The notes: generated from the sequence alone by a model not told the origin. 64,000 nucleotides of DNA from Candidatus Gracilibacteria bacterium (GCA_028687475.1 JAQUAB010000001.1:310001-374000); one strand, 5' to 3'. Shown: positions 21,958 to 33,578, counted from the first letter of the stretch. Made by a program: numbers and translations.

Positions 21958-22395
21958 TTATTTCTTTCCGAGATCAGTGGTGATACCCATAGAACGAGCT
22001 GAACCCGCTACGATAGACATAGCAGCGTCGAGATCATTTGCATTGAGATCTGGCATTTTCCCTTCTGCGATCGTCTTGAGTTGATCCATAGTGAGGTGTC
22101 CGACCTTGACCTTGTGTGATTCCTTCGAACCAGATGCGAGCTTGAGTGCATCCTTGATCCACCAAGTCATAGGAGGTTGTTTTGTGTAGAAATCAAAAGA
22201 ACGATCTTCATAAATATTGATCACTGTAGGAAGAATCTTCCCCATCTGATCTTTAGTTTTGTCGTTGAACTGTTTACAGAATTCTGCGATCTGGATACCG
22301 GTAGGACCAAGCGCAGTACCTACTGGAGGTGCTGGATTTGCCTGACCAGCCTTGAGTTGTAGTTTTACAACTTTTGTTGGTTTTTTAGGAGCCAT
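21958..22395 (-). CDS. rplK: 50S ribosomal protein L11
   Basis: 145 residues. KLQLKAGQANPAPPVGTALG and the C-terminal VAGSARSMGI are L11 signatures; it binds the GTPase-associated region of 23S rRNA. No TGA codons. No rplA follows; instead tRNA-Glu lies immediately downstream. The 162 bases upstream to 22557 hold only the divergent promoter region. Confidence 0.96.
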   Translation of the reverse strand: MAPKKPTKVVKLQLKAGQANPAPPVGTALGPTGIQIAEFCKQFNDKTKDQMGKILPTVINIYEDRSFDFYTKQPPMTWWIKDALKLASGSKESHKVKVGHLTMDQLKTIAEGKMPDLNANDLDAAMSIVAGSARSMGITTDLGKK

Positions 22396-22557
22396 AATAA
22401 TAAAGTGGTTTGTCGCATCATGGTCGGGAAACACATGATATAAACAAGAGATATATAAACGTAGAAGCTCGCGTATTATAAAGAATATAGGAAAAATGCA
22501 AGAAAAAATGACAAAATCTTTCGAATGCGATATAGTAGTAGAAATAATCATTTTCTT

Positions 22558-23250
22558 ATGCCAAATCACTGAGAATCTCTCAGGAATTCTGTAAACACCA
22601 TTCCTGAAGTTCCATCCATATCTGCACAATGAGCTGACTATTTTTTCGAGACATACAACCAGAATACCATTAGAACTCTTACGGAACTCATGGATGCAAC
22701 ATCACAAATATTGAAACAACATTTCTCATATCCATTTATCGAAGGAATTTCAGGAAAGAATATGGGATTTTTCACAGAAGAAGATGTAGAAAAGATGAAA
22801 CTCGATCAGTTCACATGGAATGCTATCTATAACTATAGCCTGAGAAACAAGAATTCTGACATAGGACTCGTTCGAGAAGTTCTCGATATATGACCAACTA
22901 TTCAAGGAAAAGAGAATGATGCAAGAATCTTATTGGAAGACTATCTTCCTATGGAATGAGAATGAATGTTTCTCGATGCACAATTCCAAAAAGAAATTGG
23001 CTCTTCTCGAAAGAATCTCTCTGCTTTCCAAGAAAACACGACTGGAAACTGTCGAATACTCTCGAGTATAGCAAAGACCCTCATAGAATATGGCTCATAT
23101 AAATACAAAACGTGAGCCATAAAGGTAGAATACGTTCATACTCAAGTTTCTGGACAGAGCCATACTTTTCTCAAAATCACCTCAAAAAATACATCAACAA
23201 TATTTGATCCTACTACTCTGATTCTCGGACGGTCCTTTTGATCTATATAG
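22558..23250 (+). CDS. Possible transglutaminase-like cysteine protein (230 aa)
   Basis: Seven TGA-glycines. Three conserved-looking elements appear in transglutaminase order: GNCRILSSIAKTLIEYG (candidate Cys, about residue 165), SGQSHTFLKI (candidate His) and IFDPTT (candidate Asp). That Cys-His-Asp spacing is the basis for the suggestion; the N-terminal 150 residues are unassigned. It has no signal peptide. It converges on tilS, overlapping it by eight bases. Confidence 0.5.
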
Positions 23251-24208
23251 AAGAAAAACCAATAACTATCCTCTCCCCTCGCCTCTCGAGATGCAGTTTT
23301 CCGATATCTTTCACTCAGAAAGAATTTTTATCAGCAATAAACCGAATCAATTCTTCCACCAACTTTGCCGAGAGCCCCTGATTGGAACCATGATGTGCAT
23401 GACGATAGAGTTCGACGATGAGTTCTCGCTGGAAGAATGGATGAACTCACTGAAATTCTGTAATAAGAAATGTTTTTGGTTTTCCGGAATTTTTCTCAGC
23501 ATTCGCGAACCAATCTCACGAAGCAACATCGAAATACGCCGTCATATCTTGCATATATTCCGCGAGATGCTCTATAGTGCGATGGAATGATGGATTTATC
23601 TCCAGTAATATTGGTGTCACCTGATGACGGATCTTATTTCGTTCGAAGTTCGTATCAGAATTGGTACTGTCTTCCCGATATGGGATATGACACGTCTCAG
23701 CATAGTGGAGAATATTTGCTTTTGTTTTGGTGAGAAATGGACGAAGAATGTAGCCTGATTCGATGCTCATCCCGGAAAGTCCTTGAATTTTTCCTCACTT
23801 CAGAAGATTCAGAAGAATCGTTTCTACTTGATCATCGGCATGATGCGCAGTGAGAATATATCTCGCATGATATTTTTTGCGGACTTCTTCGAGAAACATA
23901 TAACGCTCATGACGAGCAATTGCTTCGAGCGATCATTTCTTCTCTTTTGCCAGTGTTCCGATATCCATTTTCTTCGTCCTGATTCGTATATTTATACTAT
24001 TGCAAAATTTCGTAACAAAATCACTATCAGCATCTGATTCAGCTCCTCGAAGTGAATGGTCAAAATGTGCTACGATAATATTTTCTTCAGGATGGCACTT
24101 GCGCACAAGATCCAGAAGGACCATACTATCCACTCCTCCACTCACGGCAAGGATGATTGTATTTTCTGGAGAAATGTATTTCGAAAATGTTTCAATAAAT
24201 GTATGCAT
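23243..24208 (-). CDS. tilS: tRNA(Ile)-lysidine synthase
   Basis: Converts C34 of the CAU-anticodon tRNA-Ile to lysidine so that it reads AUA. 321 residues. PP-loop SGGVDS at 23-28, AHFDHSLRG (substrate motif), [11 protein letters not shown] and the [11 protein letters not shown] segment are all present. The C-terminal 100 residues contain [13 protein letters not shown] and [11 protein letters not shown], visible only after reading TGA 23516 as Gly. AUA codons are common in the genes of this window, so the enzyme should be essential. Confidence 0.95.
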
Positions 24209-24241
24209 GGAATTATAGTATAGAAAAAGAAGAAAATCACA

Positions 24242-24274
24242 AAAAAACTCTCACCAATTATGATGAGAGTTTTT
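24242..24274 (-). terminator. Rho-independent terminator
   Basis: AAAAACTCTCA stem with TGAGAGTTTTT and a T-run on the minus strand, ending the DsbA-like gene. Confidence 0.8.
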
Positions 24275-24286
24275 CAGAAGAATATA

Positions 24287-24925
24287 TTACTTGGAAAGGA
24301 TACGATCCATCTGGCTCTTGAAGTCATCGACAGTCGAGAAGATTGAAAAATCGAGCTTTGTTCCATCGAGAATCACGGTCGGAGTAGCATTCACACGTGC
24401 TGCATCACCATCAGCCACATCACGATCTACACTTGCTGCATATGTATTCTCTTTGAGACATGATGAGAATTTCACAGTGTCAATACCAAGCCCATCAGCC
24501 GCAGCTACACGTTCATCATCGGATACGGTTGCTCCTGCTTTCTTTTCTTCGAGTGCATAGAGAGCCTTCTTGTAGTCCATGAATTTCCCATTCTGTTCGA
24601 CAGCACAGTAAAATGCAAGGGAATCACGGTAGGCATTCTTATGAATGCGAGTAAGTGGAAATTGTTTATAGGTGATAGTCGCCTTTCCTGCGGCTGCCAA
24701 TTCTTCCAGAACTGGGAGAAATGTATGAGAAAAGTTGATACAAGCCGGACATTGGAAGTCAGCATAATATTCAATCTGGTGGGTTCCGCTTCCATAGGTT
24801 GGAGCATCTATCACGATACCTACAGTGGCCCCAGACGTATTCTGGGTAGGAGATGTATTTGTCACAACACCCGTACAAGATGCGAGAAATACCAGAGAAA
24901 AAAGAAGAACTATATATTTTCACAT
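24287..24925 (-). CDS. DsbA-like thioredoxin-fold lipoprotein
   Basis: 212 residues. The second codon is TGA (Gly), which hides the true start; the first 17 residues GKYIVLLFSLVFLASC form a lipoprotein signal with Cys17. The catalytic CPAC (59-62) in YYADFQCPACINF and the cis-Pro element VNATPTVIL near 175 mark a DsbA/thioredoxin-4 family disulfide exchange protein on the outer face of the membrane. It could oxidise the cysteine-containing secreted proteins encoded next to it at 25047 and 26528. Confidence 0.9.
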
Positions 24926-25046
24926 AAATTAAAGAGGGCTATAAATCTAAAAGAGCTCTTTTCATAAAAGAACTTCCTGATTCTATATATTTCTTTTCTT
25001 TTTCCAAATTTTTGCATTTTCTCGACCTTTTGGATAGAATGGAAAC

Positions 25047-26525
25047 ATGACAAAGCTTCATGTTCGCATCGTCTTTCTCCTCGCTACATTGGTACCGAGT
25101 TTTTCGTATGCGGCTGACAGTTATATTGGATCTTCTCTGGGGTTGGATTTCTATTCGACAATCGATGATGGAAGCTATACACTCATCGATCAAATGGTAA
25201 AAACCGAGATGGCGAAAAAGCCAAAACTCGGTGAATTCTGAGCAGGATGTCCGAATATCGATCTCATCGCCGACAAGGCAACGAGTACGGATATTCTCGA
25301 CTATGGGAAGCTCTCCGAAGCGCTCAAAGGAAAAAATATAACCATAGAGTGATATCAAGCACTCATGACTTGCCTGAATAATACCTATACCGAACTGGTT
25401 GCACAAAAAACCAATGAGACCGATAAACTCCAAAAGATTTCTGCTATTGGACTCTATACGGACGGGAACAAAGATAATTCTGATTATGATATCGTCGGAG
25501 ATATTGATAGAATCAATGGACTTCTTTTTTCTGAAGATCTCAAATACAATGGTGTAACTAATAATTCGAAATCCTCTCTCGCAAGTTATTTAGCAGGAAA
25601 TGCAGTCCCAGCACTTTTTGTCGAAGAAGCCAGCACAGGTGCAACCAATACAGGAAATCTCGATACTACGAACCTCGGCAATCTCTGTAGCACCAATGAT
25701 ACTAGCATTCCTCTCGATTCTCTCGTAGATGAGAACTTCATGAATGAACTCGACAGTACTCTCAGTAGTGATATGTCAGTGCCCAATGATCTCAGATATG
25801 GTGGTGACATCTCGAAAAATTTCTCATCGAGTTCCACTAACAAAACCACTCCGACAAGTGCTGGGGATTTTTTCCATCCTGGAGGAAATTGTAGTGGTAT
25901 GTTCTGTATTGATGTGCGATTTGTCTCTGGAAATATGAATCTCCTCGGTGGCGGAAAAAGCACTTCGATCGAAGGAATCATCGAGAAACATACTGAGATT
26001 CTTGACCCAATCTCGAAAACTCAACTTGCCTGTCAAACTATGAGAAATCAGATGGGAGAACTTTCTTTTGATAAACTCAAACTTTCTGAGATTCTTTCTG
26101 GACTTCGTGTATACTATGTAACAAAACCTCAAAAAGAAAAACGACTCAAATCCGAAGCAACCCCACAATCTGAAGAAGAAGAACTCCTCCAGATACAACG
26201 CTGTGCATATGCAACATCTGGACTCCCGACGAATATAGAAGCAGCCAATGGCCCACAAGTAGCAGGATATAGCCTCAACACTACATCCAATACAGAAAAC
26301 TATGACAATCGAATTATTACGACAACACCCCAAGATACGAATCAATATGGAATCGGTGCAAACTGTATGGAACTGTATATGGATGAAGGGAGAAATACGT
26401 ATGCAAATACCTTTTCTACTGACATCTCAGAGATCGAATCATTCACTCGATCGATGGTGCAGGTCATCACAAATATCGTCAATATAGGAACTCAGATGGA
26501 TAGTAAACCAACAGGTTGTGTATAA
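25047..26525 (+). CDS. Secreted protein with conserved cysteines (492 aa), function unknown
   Basis: Sec signal MTKLHVRIVFLLATLVPSFSYAA with cleavage after Ala. The mature part has cysteines spread through it (GCPN, LMTCLN, GNLCSTN, GNCSGMFC, LACQT, QRCAY, ANCME and a final GCV), suggesting disulfides. Mostly soluble, with Asn/Thr/Ser-rich stretches. Two bases separate it from the next gene, which is of the same type, so the pair is probably one operon of a surface system. Only the signal and cysteines support the role; family not recognised. Confidence 0.7.
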
Positions 26526-26527
26526 CT

Positions 26528-27763
26528 ATGAACATGAAAAAAATTCTCCCCATCATCCTCGTACTCTGAACTATCCCTCAGTTGCTCTCGGCAGCAGAAG
26601 GAGCTTGTTCGATAGAAAATGGACCCACTCCTCTGCTCAAGAATTACCTCAATGCAACGGATGCACGAATAATGTCAGTTATCAGTGCTGGAAAGAAAAA
26701 CAATTGCAATGGCACTTTTTCAAATGAGAGAAAATTTCTCGAAGCGATGGATCGTATTGATATTCGGTCAGAACTGGATACGAATTTTGTAGTAGATTTC
26801 CAGTACAATATCCTCATCGCTGCAGAAGGAAACTCTCGATATCCAGTGATTCGTCAGGGACAAATCATTCATGAGAAAGAAACAAAAATCACAAACGCTC
26901 TCAAGATTGTCGCCAATAATTGTAATCTCGAAACATCTGTGACAACCGAATGAGGAAAAACAGCAGAAACAGTTCTAGGCGATATGCTCACTCTCAACCG
27001 AAAAGTCGAATCATATTTCAAAAGAGTTGCTGGTGGAGATATCAGCCTTCCTGAAGGTATTTCTGATGCTGATAAGAATCTCTTCCAGGAGATTGCCGCA
27101 AACTACAGCAAGGATGCGACAAGTGGTTGCCAGAATCAATATGATTTTGAGGAAATAGTATCGAAGCTTCAATGAGCTGTAGATATCAATTTCAAAAATA
27201 TTGGAAACTCATTTGATAGCTGGAAAAAAGCAATTGATATGTTCCGTGGCACAGAATGAACCCCACAACAACAACAAGATCTCGAGAAAAGACTACTCTC
27301 ACGAGAACTCGCTCGTCAGTGATTTTCTACAACAGCACAAAAGACCATGCTCGAGAATCTGTCATGTTTCCGGAGAAATACCAGCACCGATTCTACGGTT
27401 GAAGAGCTCTCAAAAACACGACAGAACTGTATTCAATCCATTGCACAATGACTCGAAAATATTACCAATCCTCTTCAGCAATCATTTCTCAAGGTAACGA
27501 ATACAGAAGATTATCTGAAAAAACGCCTCAGAATCCAGACAGAAAAAGCTATCAACAAAGATGATGTGACAATCATCTGGAGTCAACTCAGCACTATCAT
27601 ATCGAATAATGACGAAACGGCAGTCAATGAAGAAATGCTCTCCAATCTTGTGAGCATCCATATGCAACTCGTAGAAGTCAACAAACTCCTTCTCAAGAAG
27701 ATCCCTGATATGCAGAAAAACTGTATGCGAGAAAATCCGAGTATCGTCGGTGCTTGTCGATAG
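26528..27763 (+). CDS. Secreted protein, operon partner (411 aa), function unknown
   Basis: Signal peptide MNMKKILPIILVLGTIPQLLSA (the Gly is TGA). The mature part begins AAEGACSIENG, has cysteines at C-x12-NNCNG, ANNCNL, SGCQN, LSCF, QNCI and KNCM, and is alpha-helical, Gln/Asn/Lys-rich. Six TGA-glycines. It starts directly after the preceding secreted protein and closes with TAG twelve bases before xthA on the other strand. Cysteine content fits the neighbouring DsbA-like protein as a folding partner; that is inference. Confidence 0.68.
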
Positions 27764-27775
27764 AAATTGCTATCT

Positions 27776-28576
27776 CTAGAAATCCAGCATCATCGGACAG
27801 TGATCTGATCCCATCTGGTTGGTGAGATACTCTATATTGCGAATATTTGCTATAGTAATATCATCCGCCCAAAGCGCATCGATACGCCACCCGACATTTC
27901 TCTCGCGGGACCGAGTAATCACATCCCACCAAGAATACACATCCCGCACGTCGGGATTTTTTGTACGCCAGATATCATGCCAACCATCTTGCACTCGACC
28001 ATCGAGCCAAGCACGTTCAAGTGGATGGAATCCGATTTTCCCATCATTCTCCTTCGGCCGTGCGAGATCAATCTCCTGATGTGCACAATTGATATCTCAT
28101 CCCCATATCACCCCTGCCCCACTCGCACGCAGTTCGTCCATATATTTCGCGAATTCCGTATAGAATACAAGTTTATCGTGCCATGCTTGTTCTGATTTTC
28201 CCCCATTCGGAAAGTAGATACCAAAAATATGAAGTACTTTTTCTCATGACTTTTTTGATGTAAGTTTCACATGCGCCACTCTCCCTTCATTCGCCGTCGG
28301 ATCACCAAGAAATGAATCAAGAAATTCCACATCATAATCATCATACATACGCGAACTAATCCATACGCCCGTTCCAGCATATCCAGCCTTCTCAGCGGGA
28401 TTGTAGTGAGCTATATATCATTCTGGATGATTCATGGATTCTGAGAATTTATCAGGAGTTCCTTTGATTTCTTGCATGAAGAAAATGTCTGGACTATACG
28501 TATTCACGAGATTCTGGATTTCTCACTTCTTTTCGACCGCACGGATACCATTCACATTCCAGGAGATTATTCGCAT
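27776..28576 (-). CDS. xthA: Exodeoxyribonuclease III (AP endonuclease)
   Basis: Cleaves the DNA backbone at abasic sites. 266 residues with all EEP-fold motifs: WNVNGIRA, MQEIKG, GGDINCAHQEID (first Gly of GGD pair involves TGA), WRIDAL and the final SDHCP. Four TGA-glycines at turn positions. Close to full family length. It stands alone between a secreted-protein operon and an intergenic repeat. Confidence 0.96.
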
Positions 28577-28673
28577 AATTTTTGACGATAAAGAACAAGG
28601 GAAGATTATAGAAAAAATATGTAATTACAAGATAATTCTTTTGATTATCCTTGAAAAAATTGGAATCTATCTT

Positions 28674-28715
28674 GCTTCTTTCTTTGAAGTATTTTGAGAA
28701 TCAGTCGACGCAAAT
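28674..28715 (+). repeat. Repeat shared with 51458-51499
   Basis: About 42 bases, from TTGCTTCTTT to CAGTCGACG, match the segment at 51458 with roughly six differences. In both places the plus-strand reading is A-S-x-x-x-V-F-G-E-S-V-D, with TGA as Gly, so it looks like a remnant of the same coding sequence. The rest of 28577-28739 has no clear gene. Confidence 0.6.
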
Positions 28716-28739
28716 AAATCAAATTATACATTTCTATTC

Positions 28740-29099
28740 CTACTTCAGAAACATCATCTTACTTTTCTCCACAATCTCATCTGTCTCAAGATATTCCCGC
28801 GTAATATTTCTCTCATCAGCGATCGAGAGGACGATCCTCCGCTCGATAAAATAGAGAAGAAAATCATGGAGTTCGTCAGAATCCTGAATATGTGAATAGA
28901 AATTATAGACGGAAAGATGCGGAACATTGAGCTCCTTCCCTATCTGACGCCAAGACTTCTTCTGGAACACATACAACAATATCCCTTTCGTGAGGAGCAT
29001 CGCAGAGAACTTCTTCGGCACAAAATCCACCTGATGACAAAATCGCTCGACCCGATGATAGTCGCGTGTCTCGATGTTCTGGAATCGGATAAGCCACAT
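28740..29099 (-). CDS. Helix-turn-helix, transposase-like fragment (119 aa)
   Basis: SAMLLTKGILLYVFQKKSWRQIGKELNVPHLSVYNFY looks like the N-terminal helix-turn-helix of an IS5-like or related transposase (a basic run, then SWRQIGKELNVPHLSVYNF). The catalytic DDE part is absent, and upstream sequence in another frame (KYHKLVFEQITDML) could be the missing N-terminus after a frameshift. Probably a degraded insertion sequence, or a domesticated DNA-binding protein. No terminal repeats were found. Confidence 0.5.
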   Translation of the reverse strand: MWLIRFQNIETRDYHRVERFCHQVDFVPKKFSAMLLTKGILLYVFQKKSWRQIGKELNVPHLSVYNFYSHIQDSDELHDFLLYFIERRIVLSIADERNITREYLETDEIVEKSKMMFLK

Positions 29100-29148
29100 T
29101 CGAAGAGCATATCAGTAATTTGTTCGAATACAAGTTTATGATATTTAA

Positions 29149-29670
29149 TTACGGGCAAATAACTCCATCAAGACGGGAAAACTTATAGAGATAAAGTCAG
29201 CTAAAAGCATTTCAAAAGGAACTCATGATACGATCACACGCAGTGGCAAATTCTCATTCATTTTCATCGAGAAGGTATGGTGCATTCCATGGATCTCGAT
29301 AGTATTTTTCCGCTTCAGCACTATCATGTCAAGCGTAGAAAAATATTTTATCCACTGCACTCTTCCATGAGGTATAGCATTCATTGGTTTCTGGAATATT
29401 TACTAGTGGTCAAGTGAGATCTCAACGTGGAGGTGGTTTACATTTATACTCCGTACAATAACTTCCCGTTATTTGTCAGAGAACTTTATCTGTATTAATT
29501 CTTGCTTCTTCGATAATATTTTGCAGATTTAGTATTGCAACTTTTGTTTGAGTTTGTTTTGCTCGCTCGAAATACATATGAGAAATACTCGGCAATAATA
29601 GTGCAAGTACCCCTATAATCGCAATAACAATCATAAGTTCCACAAGCGTGAATCCTCACCTCTTATGCAT
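29149..29670 (-). CDS. Type IV pilin-like prepilin
   Basis: 173 residues. Prepilin signal MHKRGG-FTLVELMIVIAIIGVL with cleavage expected before Phe; the first Gly of the pair is TGA, the second GGA. Glu5 of the mature protein (FTLVE) is present and the N-terminal helix ends near residue 28. The globular part has cysteines (SYCTEYKC, NECY, TACD, VICP) that could form the D-loop bridges of pilins or pseudopilins. Nine TGA-glycines make it invisible under the standard code. It has no pilus-assembly neighbours here. Confidence 0.9.
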
Positions 29671-29697
29671 AATAAAAGCATGTAAAATAATAAACAC

Positions 29698-29890
29698 GCC
29701 AAAATAGAGTCATGATGTTGAGAGTTTTGGCAAACATAAAAGGGATACCCTGCTCTATGTTCGCCAAAACACCGTATCCATTCGCTCAGAAGAGGAGGAA
29801 TACCTGAACAGGATACCCCTACATGATTCTGAGCAAATGAACAATAAAAAATGGACGGTATTTTGGCTCTTCTATTGTAAGAGCTTTTTC
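29698..29890 (+). ncRNA. Candidate structured RNA with intrinsic terminator
   Basis: No open frame. Four related arms: GCCAAAAT (29698), GTTTTGGC (29724), GCCAAAAC (29763) and TATTTTGGC (29859), which can pair 1:2 with 3:4 or 2:3. Pairing 29724-29738 with 29756-29770 gives 14 of 15 matches around an AGGG-ATA-CCCT hairpin; GCTCAGAA at 29784 pairs with TTCTGAGC at 29827. A plus-strand terminator (GCTCTT, seven-base loop, AAGAGC, TTTTT) ends it at 29889. I recognise no known family. Confidence 0.5.
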
Positions 29891-29906
29891 AGATTTGCAA
29901 ATTTTT

Positions 29907-31736
29907 CTATTCCACCGTCACACTCTTCGCGAGATTCTGCGGTTTATCCACATCACGCCCAAGTTTCTTCGCAATTCCCACCGCCATGAGCCAGAGTGGA
30001 ATGAGCGGGAGAAACGGAGAGAGAAGCGGATGCGTGCTCGGCACTTCGATAACATCGTCATAGAGATCTGCGCGCTTCCCTTCGCCAGCCGTGACCACTC
30101 CGAGCACAACACCATTTCGAGCCTTGATCTCCTTAATATTCGATTCTGTCTTATCACGGAGAACTCACTTGAGATTCAGTACTATCGATGGCATCTCTGG
30201 ACGAATAAGTGCGAGCGGACCGTGCTTCAGTTCTCCACTCGAATAGCATTCTGCATGAAGGTACGTGAGTTCTTTGAGCTTGAGTGATGCTTCTGCGGCA
30301 GTTCCATAGAGGAGATTGCGACCGAGGAAGAAGAAGTTCTGGTATTTGGAATATTTCTCGACGATTGGATTCAGGGATTTTGCGGCCATGAGCTGGTCAT
30401 GGAACTTCGTCGGAAGTTCCTTCATCTTGCGGATAATTTCACGTGCATCCTTCACCTGAAGATCGCGTTTCATCCCGAGTGCGAGTGCCATGAGGATGAG
30501 CACTGCGAGTTGCCCGATGATATTCTTGGTCGATGCGACACCGACTTCCACTCCTGAATGTGTATAGAGTCCCATCTCGCACATGCGAGCAATCGTCGAA
30601 CCGACTACGTTCACGATACCGAATGTGAGACATCCTTTTTCTTTCACCATCTTCAGACTCTCGCGGACATCCGCCGTCTCACCTGATTGCGACATGAAGA
30701 CATAGAGTGTTTTCTTGTTCGGAAGAAATGTATCATACAAGAATTCGCTACTAATACGAACATCACACGGAATATGAGCAATCTCCTTGAACCAGCTCGA
30801 ACCGACCACTCCAGCGAAATAGCTCGAACCGCTCGCGATAATCTCGATTCGTTCGATCTCATGATCTCCGAGTGCATCGAGTGTCTCATTCGTGATGGTC
30901 TCGGTATCGAAATTGATACGACCCTTCAGTGCATTCATGAAAACATCCGGAATCTCATTGATTTCTTTCTCAGTGAACGTCTCGAAATTCCCGATACTCG
31001 CCGTCTGGAATTCTTCCGTGATTTTCTCACGATCTTTCTCTACTTCTTCTCCGAGTGCGAAGATAGAATATTTCCCGTTTTCGATACGAATAATCTCATA
31101 GTCTTCCAATGTCACGAATTCTGTCGCCACTCGAGAAACAGCATTGATATCACTCGAAAGAAATGTTCCTTCGTCTGAAACTCCGACAATCATCGGACTT
31201 CCGAGCTTCGCACCGATAAGCACTCCAGGATCTTCGCGATCGACAACCGCGAGGGCGTAAGCACCAACCAATCTCGTCAGCACTCGCTCGAACGTCGAAA
31301 GGAGATCTTTCTCATACATTTCTTCGATAAGTTTCGCGACTACTTCCGTATCCGTCTCACTGTAGAAATGGTATCCTTTTTTCTGAAGTTCTTCTTTGAG
31401 TTCATGATAATTCTCGATGATACCATTGTGAACGACGAAAAACCGCATGTCCTCAGAATAGTGGGGATGTGTATTTTTCTCCGTTACACCACCGTGTGTC
31501 GCCCAGCGTGTATGAGCAATTCCCGTTGTATAATCCGCATTTCTTTTGTCGTTTTTCTCGACTTTCGTCGCGAGATTCGAGACTTTCCCGACGGCTTTCT
31601 CGAGGAAAATCTCTCCCGTCGGAGAAAGTGCTACAAGACCAGCAGAATCATATCCGCGATATTCGAGATTGCGAAGTCATTCGACGAGAAGAGGAATTGG
31701 ATTTTCTGATCCATTATAAGCAAATATTCAGCACAT
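29907..31736 (-). CDS. glmS: Glutamine--fructose-6-phosphate aminotransferase
   Basis: Makes glucosamine-6-phosphate, the first step towards cell-wall amino sugars. 609 residues, the same length as the E. coli enzyme. The N-terminal nucleophile Cys2 is followed by TGA (Gly) in MCGIF, an invariant position. GYDSAGLVAL, HTRWATHGG and two SIS domains (ASGSSYFAGVVGSSWFK; SQSGETADVRESL) are present, ending KPQNLAKSVTVE. There is no sign of a glmS ribozyme in the upstream 282 bases. Confidence 0.96.
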
Positions 31737-32018
31737 AGAGAAATAATTATGAGGAAAAAAAATCAAATTCTTATAAGATGAATTTTGAAGGGATCCCTAC
31801 GGGATGACAAAATCTGGAAAGTTCACAGCACCAAGTTTGTTGATATATCAATTACCAAAGCTAATCAACTAACAACAATCTATTTTTCTGAAGGCGAAAG
31901 TCAAAACAGTTTCCCTTTTTCTGTTTAGTGAGAAAAAAGTTTTTTCTCTTTGGAAAAGCAAAAAATAACACATTTTTGCTGGAAAAGTTCGTCGAATATT
32001 TGCTTTTTTTTCGTGATT
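31737..32018. other. Intergenic region, divergent promoters and a repeat
   Basis: Holds the upstream regions of glmS (minus) and the phosphate transporter (plus). A half palindromic repeat unit is at 31787-31815 (GGGATCCCTACGGGATGAC), and a GAGAAAAAAG-TTTTTTCTC hairpin at 31928-31946. I see no gene. Confidence 0.6.
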
Positions 32019-33464
32019 ATGGAAAAATTGGAAGATAGCCCTCGAATCTCTCTCAATCTTATGGATATTTTTATTCTCATTCTCTGTCTCTGAATCGTCC
32101 TCTCGTTCGAATTCATCAACGGAATGAATGATACAGCAAATGCCATCGCACCTGTTATTTATAGTCATTCTCTCGAAGCGAAAAAGTCAGTATTCCTCGC
32201 TGCTGTTCTGAATTTTCTCGGGGTTTTGCTCGGTGGAACTACGGTTGCCATGAGTATTCTTCATCTTCTACCACTCGGAATTATCACTGAACAACCGACC
32301 AATTTTGGTATTCTGCTTGTGCTTTCGATTCTGATTGCTGCAATTATCTGGGATCTCGGAGCATGGTATCTCGCACTTCCAGTTTCGAGTTCTCACGCAC
32401 TTATCGGATCGATTCTCTGAGTCAGTATTGCTATCATGTATTCCGCTGCTGGAAGTGAATTCACTCCGCATTGGGGAAAAGCGGAAGAAGTCGTAGTTGG
32501 ACTTTTGATTTCTCCTATTATTGGTTTTGGTTGTGCTCTCATTCTCATCTACATCGCACACCGATTCATCAAACGCGAAGAATACTTCAGGGCTCCTATG
32601 AATGCATGAGATCGTCCAAGTCTTGCTATACGATCGACCTTGATTCTCGCATCTGGACTAGTGAGCTTCATGCATGGAAAAAATGATGGACAAAAAGGCG
32701 TCGGAATCGCGACGCTTATTCTCATAACCCTGATTCCAAGCGCTTTCGCGATAAATCCGAAGCTGGATATGAACACACTCTCAGAGAATGTTCATGCTAT
32801 CTCTACCCAAGTAGCACAAATAGATACGAACAAACTCCCAACTCGTGAAGCAGAACTCACTGGTAATATAAAAATTGCAACCAATGAACTCCAAACGCTC
32901 ATCGCAAAAGCAGGAAATGGGGAAATCGATCGTGCAGGAATCCGCAAAAATATATTCAAAATCCGGGATAATTATACATCACTCAATACTCTCGAGACAA
33001 ACAATCTTGTCCCGAGTGCAAGTGCGAATAGTGTCCATATTTCTCTCGCGAACATCAATGAAAACATCAATAATCTGCTCGGTGCTACAGATTATGTACC
33101 ATGGTGGATTATTGTTCTTGTATCTATCGCAATCGGTTCTGGAACAATGATTGGATGGAAACGTATCGTCGAAACTATCGGTGAAAAAATCGGGAAATAT
33201 AAAATGAATTATTCACAAGCGGCATCTTCTGCTTTTATCACAGCAGGAACAATTGGCGCCGCTTCTACTCTCGGACTCCCTGTCTCTACGACTCACGTCA
33301 TGTCATCGAGTGTGGCAGGTACGATGGTCGAAGAACATGGATGGAAAAATGGTATTGATCCACATATGGTCAAACATATTCTCCTCGCATGGATACTCAC
33401 TATGCCATCGACGATTCTCATTGCAGGAACTTTATTCCTCGGACTTCAGTGGTTTTTTCTCTAG
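32019..33464 (+). CDS. PiT-family inorganic phosphate transporter
   Basis: 481 residues, about ten transmembrane helices in two halves, each with the PiT signature: GMNDTANAIA near residue 37 and MHGKNDGQKGVGIATL near 220. SSSHALIGS and VSTTHVMSSS are the matching repeats of the second signature. The central loop (residues 255-375) is long and helical. Four TGA-glycines. ATG 32019 and ATG 32061 are both possible starts; the second begins nearer to the first helix. Takes up phosphate coupled to an ion gradient. Confidence 0.92.
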
Positions 33465-33530
33465 AAAATTTGACTTATCAGGGAAAGATTCTATACTCCG
33501 CTCGACCAATGCCGTTCAATCATTCGTCGA

Positions 33531-33556
33531 AAATCCCCCAGAGGGGGATTTTTTTG
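33531..33556 (+). terminator. Rho-independent terminator
   Basis: AAATCCCCC-AGA-GGGGGATTTTTTT ends the phosphate transporter transcript. Confidence 0.85.
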
Positions 33557-33578
33557 AATTTATGAGAAAATATAATTC

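Noticed and set aside
28740-29160. Complete insertion sequence
   Set aside because: Only a helix-turn-helix-like part is present; no DDE catalytic region and no terminal inverted repeats were found.
31737-32018. glmS ribozyme upstream of glmS
   Set aside because: The upstream sequence lacks a recognisable ribozyme core, and a strong homopolymer-type hairpin is on the other side.
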